Under the pieces are notes generated by a model, which saw only the letters and a list, made by a program, of their open reading frames with translations, did not search any database and was not told where the DNA came from. The translations under genes and the position numbers were made by a program. A stretch of 64,000 nucleotides of DNA from Xenopus tropicalis (Eukaryota; Chordata; Amphibia; Anura; Pipidae), in NCBI RefSeq assembly GCF_000004195.4, contig NC_030684.2, positions 105,415,929-105,479,928 of the forward strand, written 5' to 3'. Position 1 is the stretch's first letter; each line of letters starts with the position of its first letter. Of this stretch, positions 45,073-56,494 are shown one piece after another.

Positions 45073-45540
45073 GGGCTGATTTACTAAGACACGATTTCGA
45101 ATCCGAATTGGAAAAATTCCGATTGGAATGAACATTTTGCGACTTTTTCGTATTTCTTGCGTTTTTTTTGGCGTCTTTACGATTTTTGCGTAAAAACGCG
45201 AGTTTTTCGGCGTCTTTACGATTTTTGCGTAAAAACGCGAGTTTTTCGTAGCCATTACGAAAGTTGCGCAAAGTCGCGATTTTTTCGTAGCGTTAAAACT
45301 TGCGCGAAACATCGCGCCTTTTAAGTTTTAACGCTACGAAAAAGGCGCGACTTTGCGCGCAAGTGTTAACGCTACGAAAAAATCGCGACTTTGCGCAACT
45401 TTCGTAAAGACGCCGAAAAACTCGCGTTTTTACGCAAAAATCGTAAAGACGCTGAAAAAAAATCGCAAAATTACCGATCATTACGAAAAAAACGCAATCG
45501 GACGCATTCGGCCCGTTCGTGGGTTAGTAAATGTGCCCCC
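45073..45540. mobile_element. GGGGCACATTTA-type hairpin MITE, inverted copy, 468 bp
   Basis: Left end GGGCTGATTTACTAAGACAC, right end TTAGTAAATGTGCCCCC, direct repeats AAG at 45070-45072 and 45541-45543. It is the reverse orientation of 33710-34237 and shares the CGTAAAAACGCGAGTTTTTC and GCGCCTTTTAAGTTTTAACG blocks. Confidence 0.85.
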
Positions 45541-45837
45541 AAGTGTGTGTCGCTGACGCTATAAATGAAATGCAGTTATAAATATCAAGACTTGAGTGGG
45601 AATTTCACAAAACCATTGCTGCTTCAAAACTGAACTAAAATTGGGTGGTTTATCAAGGAAACTGTTTTCTCTGCCAAAATGCTGCTGGTAGTACGTTAGC
45701 AGCTAATTAACACCATTTCTCAGCTAATTCCAGAACATTAAATTGTAGTTACTTGTTCTAAATGAAAGTACAGTGTATAACTATAAAAAAAATACGTGTG
45801 ACCTATATTCTTACAGGGTGTTTTGATTTAGTTAATA

Positions 45838-46034
45838 TAAATGGTCTAGTTTGGAAGTGAAAAAAAATGACAAAAGGAAAAGGATTCCATAAATCAATGT
45901 AATTGAGAATTTGCCTGCTTTTGATCTCTCACATTTAGTCAATGAACTGTATGCAACATGGTGAATGAGAAGCCAATGAATTTAGTCCTATGTTCATGTA
46001 AATGGTCTAGTTTGGAAGTGAAAAAAAATGACAA
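45838..46034 (+). repeat. 36-bp duplication flanking a copied segment
   Basis: A 36-bp sequence beginning TAAATGGTCTAGTTTGGAAG occurs identically at 45838-45873 and 45999-46034. Between them, 45880-45992 is a near-identical copy of 47516-47636 (same orientation), lacking only about 8 bp (CCACAGT-type) of it. This looks like a templated insertion with duplication of the target. Confidence 0.85.
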
Positions 46035-46039
46035 GTTGT

Positions 46040-46510
46040 GTAAAATCCTTTAGTGGCAAAAGAGGATCTTTCAGTGTTTTTTTTCCAACAAATGTAACCA
46101 GTTATAAATAAGCCCATTAGTTTAAGTAGCAATTGTGAAAAATTACAATATACACAAATGTTTTTGCTTAAAGTAAGGTGGGTGAATAAGCTTTTTGGTG
46201 TTATACGGAGCAGCACGTGATAGGACTTGTCATGGAATAAATTAACATAGTAATTTAGGATGAAAAAAGACACAAGTCACCCGGCCGTATCATTTAGCGC
46301 TGCACCCCCTGGCGCTCTGGGACATGCCACAATATCCATAATAATTATGATGAATAGAGAGGTAATTGCCTCCCATGAATGGATAATACCTGGCTGTACC
46401 TCCCTTTCCTCAATAGAGGATATGCTTGAGCTTTAATATGGAAACCTGGAAACCTGACTACCCAATGGTTTTATAACAGTAACTCTACTGCACTTGCATT
46501 TCTAGACCAG
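46040..46510. other. Noncoding DNA
   Basis: AACATAGTAATTTAGGATGA at 46244 is a diverged copy of the frog repeat at 40320. No gene. Confidence 0.4.
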
Positions 46511-46513
46511 CAC

Positions 46514-46997
46514 TTAAAGGGGATCTATCGTGAAAATGAACATTTAATATAATCTTCATCTCACTGAAATAAGATTTTTTTAATGATAATCAATTAAATA
46601 TTCTGTACTGTTTATGAAATGATCAAGTTATTCTTTAGTATCTCGCTCTTAGCAACCTGTCAGTCTTCATGGTCTCTTCATGCTGAGATCTGGGTCTGAT
46701 TTTGATTGACAGGTAGGTCTTTTAGGGGGGCTCCCTTGCCTAGCAGATGTTTTAGAGCTAACTTAAATAATGGAAACAGGGTTTCCATAAGAGCCGATTA
46801 TTTTGAAAGAGTGATGATGTATTAGGCCTAACTGTCTATCAATACCTGACTCCACCTACTGCATAGAGAAAGATTGCTGAGATGGGCAGAAGGAAGAGTA
46901 ACTTTATTATTTTATAAACAGTACAGAATCAGAGGTTTCTTGTTTTAGTGTGATGAAGCTTTTATTAAATTTTAATGTTCATGATAGATGCCCTATA
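46514..46997. mobile_element. T2-type MITE (TTAAAGGGGATCTATCG), about 484 bp
   Basis: Left end TTAAAGGGGATCTATCGTGA with TTAA at 46514-46517; right end TTTTAATGTTCATGATAGAT pairs with the left subterminal ATGAACATTTAATATAAT, but the final TTAA has decayed to CTATAG. Confidence 0.75.
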
Positions 46998-46999
46998 GC

Positions 47000-47515
47000 T
47001 TTGATGACCAAACACACAAGCCAAAACCCACTTTTTCCTTGCCAGGGTACGAGTGTTTAGGAATGTCACATATGCCAACAGATTAGAGGTAGAGTGCCAG
47101 GCAGCTGAAGTCTGGGACAATTATCATACTATGGTATACACATACCACTGGAAAAACAGAAGAATGCTTTTAGTTTAAGATCTAAATCCATTTTTCCCTA
47201 AAATACAGCACATTAAGCTTTTGTAGATATACACTGTGTGAGCCACTCTGAGCCAAGGGCAATGCTGAAGGGACAGGGAACACTGGCCACAAAATAGCAT
47301 ATGGCTGCAAAGGGAACCATCTCAAAGTGCCCTCTGGGAGCTGCGCAACCTGCAGTGTTGGTGAATCATTTATTGTTTGCATTGCTCCTGATCTCACAAT
47401 GGGACCTGGGATGCCAGTTTTACTAGCTGGTTAATAAGCTGCTCATTCTCAATACAAAGTATAATTTTAGACCAATTCCCCTGGAAATGACAACTGCAAT
47501 GCAAATCCCATTGCT
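47000..47515. other. Noncoding DNA
   Basis: No gene recognised. Confidence 0.4.
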
Positions 47516-47636
47516 AAGGATTCCATAAATCAATGTAATTGAGAATTTTCCACAGTGCCTGCTTTTGATCTCTCACATTTAGTCAATGAACTGTATGCAA
47601 CATGGTGAATGAGAAGCCAATGAATTTAGTCTTATG
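47516..47636 (+). repeat. Probable donor of the 45.9-kb copy
   Basis: Starts AAGGATTCCATAAATCAATG and ends GCCAATGAATTTAGTCTTAT. The copy at 45880-45992 is flanked by a 36-bp duplication and this one is not, so this is more likely the source. Confidence 0.75.
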
Positions 47637-48062
47637 GACGAAAAAAAACGAATCCTTTCATTTGTATTAAGCTTTTGTTTAAATTGTGTAGCAATGCACT
47701 TGTTTATCCCCAGTGGAACCATGAAAAATATACACCCAGATTTAACAGTGCTGGCTGGTCAATAAACAAATAAATAATACACAGACCTAAGCATGAGTCA
47801 CTGCTTCTCAACAGGTTTTTTTTTATGTATAAATAATTACTAAATGTCTCTGAATCAGTATTTTTGTGCATTTGTTCTTCTTTTCATATAACCCAGGGCT
47901 GAAACTAGTTGCAGGCATAAGAGGCATAAGCCTAGGGCCCACCAGTTGGGGTGGACACTATCAGTGGGGGAGCTGATAAAATAATCAATGAAGTTACTGT
48001 AGGTTTTTTTAATGTTAAATACATTCTGCTTAAGCGAATGTCAAATTTAGACAAATTTAGTT

Positions 48063-48223
48063 TAGCTCATTTATCAACACACGACCCATGGGTACAAGCA
48101 CATTGCAATCAGTGATTGGCTTTTTATAGCCAGCTGCAGGTGGAAAAATGAATGTAACAATTTAATGGGTTGCCTTGGCTTACTGCCCATGGGCAAATTT
48201 GCTCATCTTTGATAAATGAGCTA
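48063..48223. mobile_element. Short hairpin MITE
   Basis: TAGCTCATTTATCAA at the left is inverse to TTGATAAATGAGCTA at the right, and CCCATGGG occurs symmetrically on both sides. 161 bp. TSD not clear. Confidence 0.65.
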
Positions 48224-48274
48224 CCTTGAGGTGTTACATTGGAGGAAAGCCTTAGTTTAAAATATGGCCTGGGT

Positions 48275-48430
48275 CCAAAATAGGGCCTGGCATTTCAAGT
48301 ACAAAGAGGCCCAAACAGCACCTCCACCAGCCCAATAAATAATGATTGTCTATATGCATCAAACAGCAGCCCCTCTGGCATTTGCCAGAATCTACAGATT
48401 GCCAGTCCAGGCCTGGCTGCTGGAGTATTC
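48275..48430 (-). repeat. GC-rich interspersed repeat (paralogue at 9.89 kb)
   Basis: GGGCCTGGCATTTCAAGTAC, AAGAGGCCCAAACAGCA, CAGCCCCTCTGGCATTTG and CCAGTCCAGGCCTGG correspond to 9885-10015 in reverse. Confidence 0.55.
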
Positions 48431-48890
48431 CTCTTATGTATTTCCACTGATGGAACATTATTAATTATAGTTACATAGAATGAGTAATTTTTAGTTTTGT
48501 TTTTTTGAAAAAACTTGATCGTGGAAAAACAATCAATGCCAGAAACACAAGACAAGGTTTTCTGACTTGGTTTGACTCGAATCCAAGGATCAAAGCCAGT
48601 CATAAGCCAGTCCTTTAAAGCCCTATTTCTCTTTATGTATTACAGTTGGGTTCCTATGATTTACATGGCATTTTACTCCCAGAGGACCAAAAGCACTTTA
48701 TAAAGTAGGTGTCGAGGAAGTCATATTTGGGTGGTCTGTGCACACTGGTGCCCTGGGGATTTAAATACCTTTCACCTTCATCTTCAGCTTTGGATGCAGT
48801 GTTGCATAGTGAAAATGTACGTTTCCAACCTTACCAGTGATGTCAACTGGATATTTCAAAAGTGAATTCTTCCTCGCTACAAATGGTAAC

Positions 48891-49125
48891 TAGTGATGAG
48901 CGAATCTGTCCCGTTTCGCTTCACCATAAAATTTGAGAATATTTCACAAAATGAAGAAAAATCAGTGAAACTGCAAAAAAAAAATTTTGACACGGGCAAT
49001 AATGTTTTTTACGAGGGCAACAATTTTTGGATGCGTGGCAAATTTTTTCATCCCTTTCGTGAAGAAATCCGCCAATGGCGAAACGTGGAAATTCACAGCC
49101 TGGCAAAGCATTTCGCCCATCACTA
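48891..49125 (+). mobile_element. TAGTGATGAGC-type hAT MITE, 235 bp
   Basis: Perfect 8-bp TSD ATGGTAAC at 48883-48890 and 49126-49133. Termini TAGTGATGAGCGAATCTGTC and GCATTTCGCCCATCACTA. Internally contains inverted CGTTTCGC-like blocks. Sisters at 30539 and 57093. Confidence 0.9.
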
Positions 49126-49542
49126 ATGGTAACACAAAATAGGGAATCCAAACGCCTGTAGTGGATCACTTTTACCCTAATGCCATGGGGGTTAGTTTAT
49201 ATCTCTTACTCACCCATTGCCCATTGACATTTTATCAGTGCTCCTTAGTGCCAGTAAATCCCAGTGGACCAGGGCTATTTATCAATTTCTTTCTAGTTCC
49301 TCATCCTGGATATTGATATTTGGATATGATCTTCTTGTCAGTCGTGTTTGAAGATCTATCAAAGATGGATGCAAATCAATATAATCACTGGCCCCTGAGA
49401 GCTGCCCAAACTCGCTACCTCTTATTTGCAAGTCATTACACATACATACAGAACATGATATTTATATTAATTAAATGTTCAGCTTGCCTGTGTTATTTAT
49501 TATACTTGCAATGTCAATATTGTTTGGGAAAGGTCATTTACA

Positions 49543-49745
49543 TGTATGTATGTATGTATAACTTTATTTAGAAAGCGCCACAAGGGTACGCAGCGCTGTA
49601 CAATCTTACAGAATACAAAATTACTCACAGGGAGGACAAGTGTTATAATAAATACAATAAATATATATAAATGCCCAGGGGATAAGTGCCATATGGTATG
49701 AGACACAGTAGGAGGGAGGTCCCTGCCCCGTAGAGCTTACAATTA
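49543..49745 (+). repeat. SINE/LINE-tail repeat (GCAGCGCTGTACAAT family)
   Basis: TTTATTTAGAAAGCGCCACA, CGCAGCGCTGTACAATCTTA, GGTCCCTGCCCCGTAGAGC and TTACAATTACATGC. Second copy of the family at 33525. Confidence 0.6.
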
Positions 49746-49984
49746 CATGCATTTCATGGTCAAACAATTGCATTAAGGAGTTCATAGCCTACTAATTTTA
49801 TGTTTTGTTCTTTCTTAAACAAAAAAAAAGTTTTTCATTTTATATGTGTTTTAAGTCACAGGTGTCACAGTGCTTTTATCTAGATCAAGGGTTTTAGGGA
49901 AGATCGTGCTGACCAAAAGGGTTTCTACTATAAATGGTTATTATTTGTTTTAGGGGAAAACAGTGGCGACAGCTTGTATGTCTA

Positions 49985-50250
49985 AGATTAGTCTAATCTC
50001 ACCAAAACGCCATCCCACCGGCTAGAATGTAAATGGTGGGATGGCATACGCGGCTCCGCGATTTCCCGAAATCTCGGAAGTTTCCTCCCAAGGCAACTTC
50101 CGCGATTTCAGGAAATCGCTGCACCGCATATATGCCATCCCACTGGCGATTTAGATTCAAGCCGGTGGGATGGCATATCGGGGAGATTAGTCGCCAGCGA
50201 CAAGGGAGATTTGTCACACGGCAACTAATCTCCCCATCTGCCACGGCCCT
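49985..50250. mobile_element. 'GGAGATTAGTCGCC' MITE, near full length
   Basis: Left end altered (AGATTAGTCTAATCTCACC); interior CGCCATCCCACCGG, GGTGGGATGGCATACGCGGC, CGGAAGTTTCCTCCCAAGGC; right end GGCAACTAATCTCCCCATCT then CACGGCCCT. Strong internal palindromy. Confidence 0.8.
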
Positions 50251-50259
50251 AAAGGTAAA

Positions 50260-51055
50260 GCCACACAGAGCTACTAGTAGCAGCTACTTGTCACAGCTAC
50301 AAAAATAGGCAATGGTTTGAAAAACAATGGTTTGACCTGTTGGTTTTCAGTTGACAAGGTCAATGCCCATTTATAACATACAAAAAGTTAATTAGAAACT
50401 TAAAATTTAAATGATTGCAATCCCTTTAAAAGTACTTTTAAAATACGGAGAGGATCAAAAGCAAAACTACCATTGGTGAAGCAGATGCACTGGGGCTATA
50501 CCACTTTCAGTGCCTTCTTCTACAAGTTCTAAAATGATGGAAGCGAAATATATTATTTTGCAACATTAATGGAACCACCAGCACTGTGTGACAGTCCCCA
50601 ATTACTTTTTAAGGATCAACTGACTGTGTTGAGTATACAATGCGAACTGTCGTAGCAATGTCACATTTGAACTACAACTCCCAAAATCCCCAGCAACAGT
50701 AGCAACAGCTGGAACATTATTAATCTGAGCTAAAACCACTTAACCAGTTGCTGATATACACTGCATATAAGTCAATCATATAATAAATATATAATAAATA
50801 TATATATCAGCAACAGATATACACTGCATATAAGTCAATTAAGAGAAGGTTTATTTATTACATTTGTTTTTATCTACACATCTTTTAATGTCAGTATTTC
50901 ATGGTATAAAAACAGAGAGATAAGAGTAAAAATAAATGTTTGCCATAACATGCAAAGGAAATGTTAGGTATTTCTATTCCTATCATAGCGGAAGAATTTA
51001 CATTTATATTTGTGAACTTTACGGCAACAGGAAATTGCTTTTTTTTTCTTCTAAT
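50260..51055. other. Noncoding DNA upstream of the candidate exon
   Basis: Contains a ZNF143-like motif ACTACAACTCCCAAAATCCC at 50671-50690, a 64-bp-offset direct duplication of GATATACACTGCATATAAGT (50752 and about 50816), and a TATA-like GGTATAAAAACAG at about 50910. Whether any of these serves the exon at 51360 is unknown. Confidence 0.35.
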
Positions 51056-51059
51056 CATT

Positions 51060-51359
51060 GCACTGAAATGGAATCTCTTCAGCCCCTGAGATCAGTGTGA
51101 AACTCAGTGATCTTGCCTTCAAGCCCTTTCAAACAATGAGGGCTCTAGGACCTTAGAGAGCAGGACAGCACAAGGAGGTGTGGATGCATCTATAATCCAG
51201 CTGAGTTCCAGACAGCAGCATCAGTCGTGGTCCTGCTGAAGCAGGGAGACAGCCTGCAAGTAGTACCGCCACCCAGGATACAGCACTGCTGGTGGGAAGG
51301 TGACACATGTGGGGGCTTAATCCTGGGAATCACTGCCTGATAGGATTCACACTATAGAC
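51060..51359 (+). promoter_or_regulatory. Putative 5' UTR / promoter-proximal region
   Basis: Repeat-free, with balanced base composition unlike the AT-rich flanks, and with CAGCTG, CAGCAG and TGGTCCTGCTG motifs. A 16-codon upstream open frame starts at 51308 and stops at 51354-51356, four bases before the candidate ATG. Transcription start unknown. Confidence 0.35.
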
Positions 51360-51420
51360 ATGGGGTTTCCCTTCTCTGTCCTCCTCGTCTCCCACTTACT
51401 AGTCTGGACTCACTTGCTAG
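51360..51420 (+). CDS. Candidate first coding exon with signal peptide
   Basis: The ATG at 51360 has G at -3 and G at +4 (good Kozak context) and is preceded by an in-frame TAA at 51318-51320, so it is the first start of its frame. The 20 complete codons encode MGFPFSVLLV followed by a hydrophobic LLVW core and THLL: a short n-region with no acidic residue, then a 12-14 residue hydrophobic stretch, as in a cleavable signal peptide of a secreted or membrane protein. The exon ends CTAG at 51420, directly followed by GTAAGA, an essentially perfect splice donor, in phase 1, which is common for signal-peptide exons. No later exon was recognised in the remaining 12.5 kb; a long first intron would be normal. 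I do not recognise the gene. Alternative: a chance open frame with a chance donor. Confidence 0.5.
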
Positions 51421-51895
51421 GTAAGAAACTATTCTGCTTTTTAACTATTACACACTATGCCAAAATTCAAAATGCTGAACTTTCCAGTAAATATCACTTA
51501 AATAATTGCTGCACTGCAGTTCTTCTGTTATGCTTCTATTAATTCAGTGAACTAATGTATCCTTTTAAACTCCTGTTTAATAAATACATTATTTGGCTTG
51601 TTGTGCCAAAACAATCATAGTTAATACACTTCCATCCACTTCTATACAAAGCTAATTACAGACTCACTTTCCATTTAGCTCTGCTTACAATATAGATTCT
51701 CCCTTTAAATTAAAGCTGATTTTCTACTATTTATGTTGCCAATAAAGCAGCTCAGGAAAGTTTGGGCACTTTGGAAAGGAGCCTGCTTTTGGTTTATTGT
51801 GTTACTATATGACCACTAGGGATGTCTCTTCTGAATACAGAATATCAATGAGAAACATAGTACAATTCATTGCATTATCATGCAGCCAATCCTAC
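51421..51895. other. Noncoding DNA, possible start of intron 1
   Basis: Begins GTAAGAAACT. No exon or repeat recognised. Confidence 0.35.
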
Positions 51896-51902
51896 AATTC
51901 AT

Positions 51903-52110
51903 TACATGTATGGGACCTGTTATCCAGAATGTGTGGTTTTCCGGATTAGGGTTCTTTATGCAATTTGGATCTCCATGCCTTAAGCCTACTAAAAACTGAT
52001 CAGAGAAAAAAATAATTTTTAAAATTTGTAATTATTTGATTATAATGAGTCTTTGGGTTTGTAATTCGGAGCTTTCTGGATAACCGGTTAATGGCTCCCA
52101 TAACTGTACT
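51903..52110 (+). mobile_element. Palindromic frog MITE
   Basis: Left end TACATGTATGGGACCTGTTA, right end TCTGGATAACCGGTTAATGG followed by CTCCCATAACTGTA. Shorter interior than the 9378 copy. Confidence 0.75.
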
Positions 52111-52524
52111 ATGAAATCTTGACTACTGTGTTTACTGTAACAGGATGCAGTGCTGTTGCACAGTCAGTGCCAAAATGGTCTGTATTGATAGAAAGGAAAG
52201 TACACAGTAGAGTTGAAAACATGTAAATCACACATTTTATTACTTTCCTTGCTACCAAATTATTATTTCTTTAGCAGTAACAAGTTAATATGCCCTGTAC
52301 ACTGATGTGCTGTCATTTCTAAGATAAGATTATGGACATATCACTATATAATATGTTTGTTGCCTCTTTATTGGATTGTACTGACTGCTGTGCTGTTGCT
52401 TCTGTGTTGGAAATTTTTACGTTACAAACCTGTTATCAACAGAAAATGAAAGATAGGTGTCACACTATCTCCTTGTGTTTTCATTGTGATAGGAAAATAT
52501 ATTTGGTGCTTCAGGTGCCAAATA

Positions 52525-52778
52525 AGGGCTCTGGCACATGGGGAGATTAGTCGCCCGTGACAAATCTCCCTATTCGCGGGTGACTAATCTCCCCGAATTG
52601 CCATCCCACCGGCAAAAATGTAAATCGCCGTTGGGATGGCATACGTGGTGGCGTGATGTCATACGCGGCGGCGCAATTTCAGTGAAATTGCTGGTGGGAT
52701 GGCAATTCGGGGAGATTAGTCGCCCGCAAACAGGGAGATTTGTCGCAGGCGACTAATCTCCCCATGTGCCAGAGCCCT
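52525..52778. mobile_element. 'GGAGATTAGTCGCC' MITE, complete copy, 254 bp
   Basis: Termini AGGGCTCTGGCACATGGGGA and CCCCATGTGCCAGAGCCCT are perfect inverses, flanked by TA (52523-52524 and 52779-52780). The inner half pairs again (GCCATCCCACCGGC with GGTGGGATGGCAA). This is the reference copy for those at 7996, 26970, 49985 and 58083. TA flanks would fit a Tc1/mariner-like target, but two bases are weak evidence. Confidence 0.85.
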
Positions 52779-52789
52779 TAAAGGGCTCA

Positions 52790-55180
52790 CTTACATCCAT
52801 AAGGGCAATAGGCAATATGCACTTTTCCCCGCCGTGAGTTGTGCCTAAATGCACTTTCATTAAAGGTACTTGCGTCAAAACGCACTTATCGCTCTTCCCT
52901 ATAGTTGCACTTGGCGCCAGTCAGTCCTTCCTGTCTGAATCAGGTGCTGCTGCATCCCTTGGCACCGGGGAATCCTGGAGCTACTGCCACCTTCTGACCA
53001 GGCGGTAGCTCCAGGGTTCCCTCAGTGCCCTGTGCCAATAGGTACAGCACAGTTGCGCCTAAAGAATCAGGTTTAGATGTCATACACTAGCCGACAGACC
53101 AGAAAACGGCACCAGGTAGAAAATATTCAGGTGCAAGTGCTTCAAATTTGCAATAAAATGCATGTGCAATTAATTGCATCTATTTTGACAAATTAAACTC
53201 AACTGCGGTAGGTGCAGTGTAGTTGTAACAAGAGAATCTCCCATTGATGGACAAAACTGTGCGATGTAGGAAAAAACATGCCAGTTGTGTTACAACTGCG
53301 CTTTGCACACTGTGTCACGGTAAGTGAATGCTCTCTAAAGTGTTTGGATTGGGTATTAGGCGACTATTCAAATGTTGTGACTACTCCTGAAATCCCCAAC
53401 TCTCTAGTTTTTAATATGATGATGGGCTAATGCGCAGCTTTAAATAGTTTAAAATATTTGGCAACTTGTCTAATTCATCAGCGATCTCTAAAAAGGGAAT
53501 AAAATAGGTTAATAACTGCAGGTAAGGAATAAATATCCCAGTCTGAATCAATAAAACCTAAAACAGCTCGCCATATCATCTCCCTCATGGTCTATTGGTT
53601 GTTTTGTATATGGAAATAAGTCTCTTTTTTATAAATGTTCAATAGATTTTACAAGTTAGGAATTATGATATATTGTTAACCCAGATGACCTCAATAAGCT
53701 TTGTAATGGCTTCTGAAATGTCAGATTTCTTACGGCTGTTTTATATTATTCCTTACTGAGTAGAATGTCTGCCATTACTTTATCCTTGTACAGTATATAC
53801 TATGTGTATATGTAAGGGCTATGTCTGATAGTGACGGCTGACAATGAAACCCAAGGGGGGCATTCTCTGTTTATATGTGTTGCCTCTGGCAAGTCTAATT
53901 TTACAACTTCTGTCTTCCACCGCTGTCCTCATATCAATGAAAACCTGAAATGCATCATGTTTTTTGTGGTCTTTCCCCCAGATAACAATAAAAGAAGGAG
54001 CACACACATTTTCAATTAAATAAAGCTGTAACTTGAAAAACTCCCTACTTTTCCTATGGTTGTAAAGATCACAGGGGATAAGTTACTAAGAGCAGTGCTT
54101 AATCGTACCACAGAAACCAGTCAGAGCTTTCATTGGTGGTAGACTGATCAAAATGAATGATTGTTGATTATCCGTTATAGGTAACTGTACTTGTGCAGAG
54201 GATTTGTACTGAACTGTCTCTTATTTAAGTTGTCTATATAGGCTACAAAAAAGGGAAAAGGGCAGGGCTATATATTCTATACAGACCCCTGAGGGCATGT
54301 TGCTAGGGGGAGAGTTTCAGGACAGGCAGCTCTGGGTGTCTATATAGGCTCCTGCCACTGGATAATTGTGGATAAATCCAGAAGCGGAGGGGACAGGCAG
54401 GGGGCAGTGTTTAGAGCAATTCTGTTGATCAACAAGTCGCTGCTGCAATGAGCGTCTATAACTTTGAGCATACTGTTGTGTGTGACTTGGGAATTTATGG
54501 TTGAACCATCTGCCTTCTTCAGTATAATATCCCTACTGTCCCAGTTCATCCTTATTATTTTAAATCAGGAGGAGGATCCAAGTGCTCCCTCCCATTATAT
54601 AAAGTACAGGCAGGAAATGGTCACACTATCCCTGGGCCAATAAGAAGCACCTTCCACAGGGCACAGTTTTCAGAACTGAGACTTCCTGAGCCAGTAGGGG
54701 GAGTTAACCCCTTGGGTGCCCTATGTTTAATAATCCTGATGTATCCATAAGGGCAAACGATGTGCTGCATGTAGTGTCAGATTACAAAGGCTGCACTTTC
54801 AGCCAGTAACAGTCAAATGTAAATATAAATAACAGTAGCAACCACTGTCTCAATTCCTGCAGCTAATCATGCCCAGATGGAATCCCATTTCCTTTATTAT
54901 CTGATGTACACACGTGTCTCTTCTAACCTACTGTACTCTGCTTTTAACCCACTTTATTTTTATAATGAAATTTTTTTTTGTTTGTCATGAGCAATGTTTG
55001 TAAGACCCTTTTAACTTAACCCTCTCTGAGTTCCTTCACACACTTCCTTTCAGCCTTATTCTGCAATCCATCTCATGAGCACAGACAAGGGGATGCAACT
55101 CAAGGAAACAGTAGGAGGAAGGGGCAGTATCAGGGGGTGACTCCAAAAGAGGAGGATCCACCATGTCTACCTTTGGCCAA
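52790..55180. other. Noncoding DNA
   Basis: No gene recognised. A small GC-rich inverted pair at about 52965-53040 (GGAATCCTGGAGCTACTGCC with GGCGGTAGCTCCAGGGTTCC) is the only structure noticed. Confidence 0.4.
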
Positions 55181-55187
55181 AACACAT

Positions 55188-55351
55188 GGGGCATATTTAT
55201 TATAGTGTGTAAACCAACATCACCGGTGATGTTACCCATAGCAACCAATCAGCAGTTAGAGTGAAATTAGAGTCACCTACAAGTTAGAAAATAAAAGCAA
55301 AATCTGATTGGTTGTTATGGGCAACATCATGCACTATAATAAATATGCCCC
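55188..55351. mobile_element. Short hairpin MITE, 164 bp
   Basis: Termini GGGGCATATTTATTATAGTG and CACTATAATAAATATGCCCC are perfect inverses. Arms include CATAGCAACCAATCAGCAG and CTGATTGGTTGTTATGGGC, i.e. two opposed CCAAT boxes. Ends resemble the GGGGCACATTTA family. Confidence 0.85.
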
Positions 55352-55359
55352 ACACTTGC

Positions 55360-56480
55360 CACTGAATAACATTCATAATAACATTCAAAATGTGGGCATG
55401 TAACATGATAACTATAATATCTGTTTACTGCTCAAATACACATTATTTGTTATTTGTTTTGTCCTGTTGGTAAAAAGACTGGTTTCTGCAGTCACATTCA
55501 TTTTGTGGCCTACAGTACATGACATTGTTCTGAACAGGGCAACCTGTGGTCTTTCAGACATTGTTGGATTTCTCAATATCTTGTCTAAGGCTAAAGGATG
55601 CAGGGGACTGCTAGGAGTTGTAGTGAAACAGGTTGGCCAGGGTTGGTCAATTTTTAGCACCAGTTTAACACCATGCTGGAACTGTAGATGTGACAAACAA
55701 CCCACATAAATCAAAGAATGTTGTATAATATGGAACTTCTGCATGCAGTTTAATAAAATATTACCGAGAAGCTATAAACGTAATGCTCATGCTAAAGCAC
55801 ATGTTGGGCCTCTGGCACAACTCTAGGGTTGGCTATACATGCTGGATACTTATGTTTCCAGGAGATTTGAAGTCATCATTCAACTTTATTATGTCTGGGC
55901 TACTTGCTTTTCATATTACATAGAAATATTGAGGGGTAGGAATAGTAAACACAGCCAGAAGAACTCAAGTTATCACTATCTAAATGTTCCACTTTTTTAT
56001 TAATGGGATTATAAAGCTATCTATTTCCTCCTTGTGTTGTTTATGGGAAAATGCAGCAGAAAAAGGAAGTCTTAAAGGGAGACTATTCATTCTTCTTTCT
56101 ACATCGAATTAGGCAGAGACCATTAGTATTCATTACTGTACACTGGGATGGAAGCGTACTAACTAAAAGTATTTACTACTAGGACTTTTTGTCTCCTATA
56201 CAGTTGGAAATCATAAGGTGCCAGCTATGCCTGCCCTAGGATTCCAGTTGGAATCTATTACTAGAGACATTAAAACCAGCATAAAGACATTTTGATTATA
56301 TCTATTTCACTACAACAGCACAATATAAACTCAATAGACCTTTGTTTACTGGCAATTACATATGCAATGGGCGGAGTAGATCAACCACAGGTTATTTTCT
56401 GCAGGCATTTTTATGACAATATATTGGGGTGGGAATCACTAAAGTAGAGCCTTTTTTAATTGTTCACTTGGTACCTATCT
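55360..56480. other. Noncoding DNA
   Basis: Contains GCTAGGAGTTGTAGTGAAAC at 55610-55629, the inverse of a ZNF143-like ACTACAACTCC motif. No gene recognised. Confidence 0.4.
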
Positions 56481-56494
56481 ACAGTCCATGCTCT

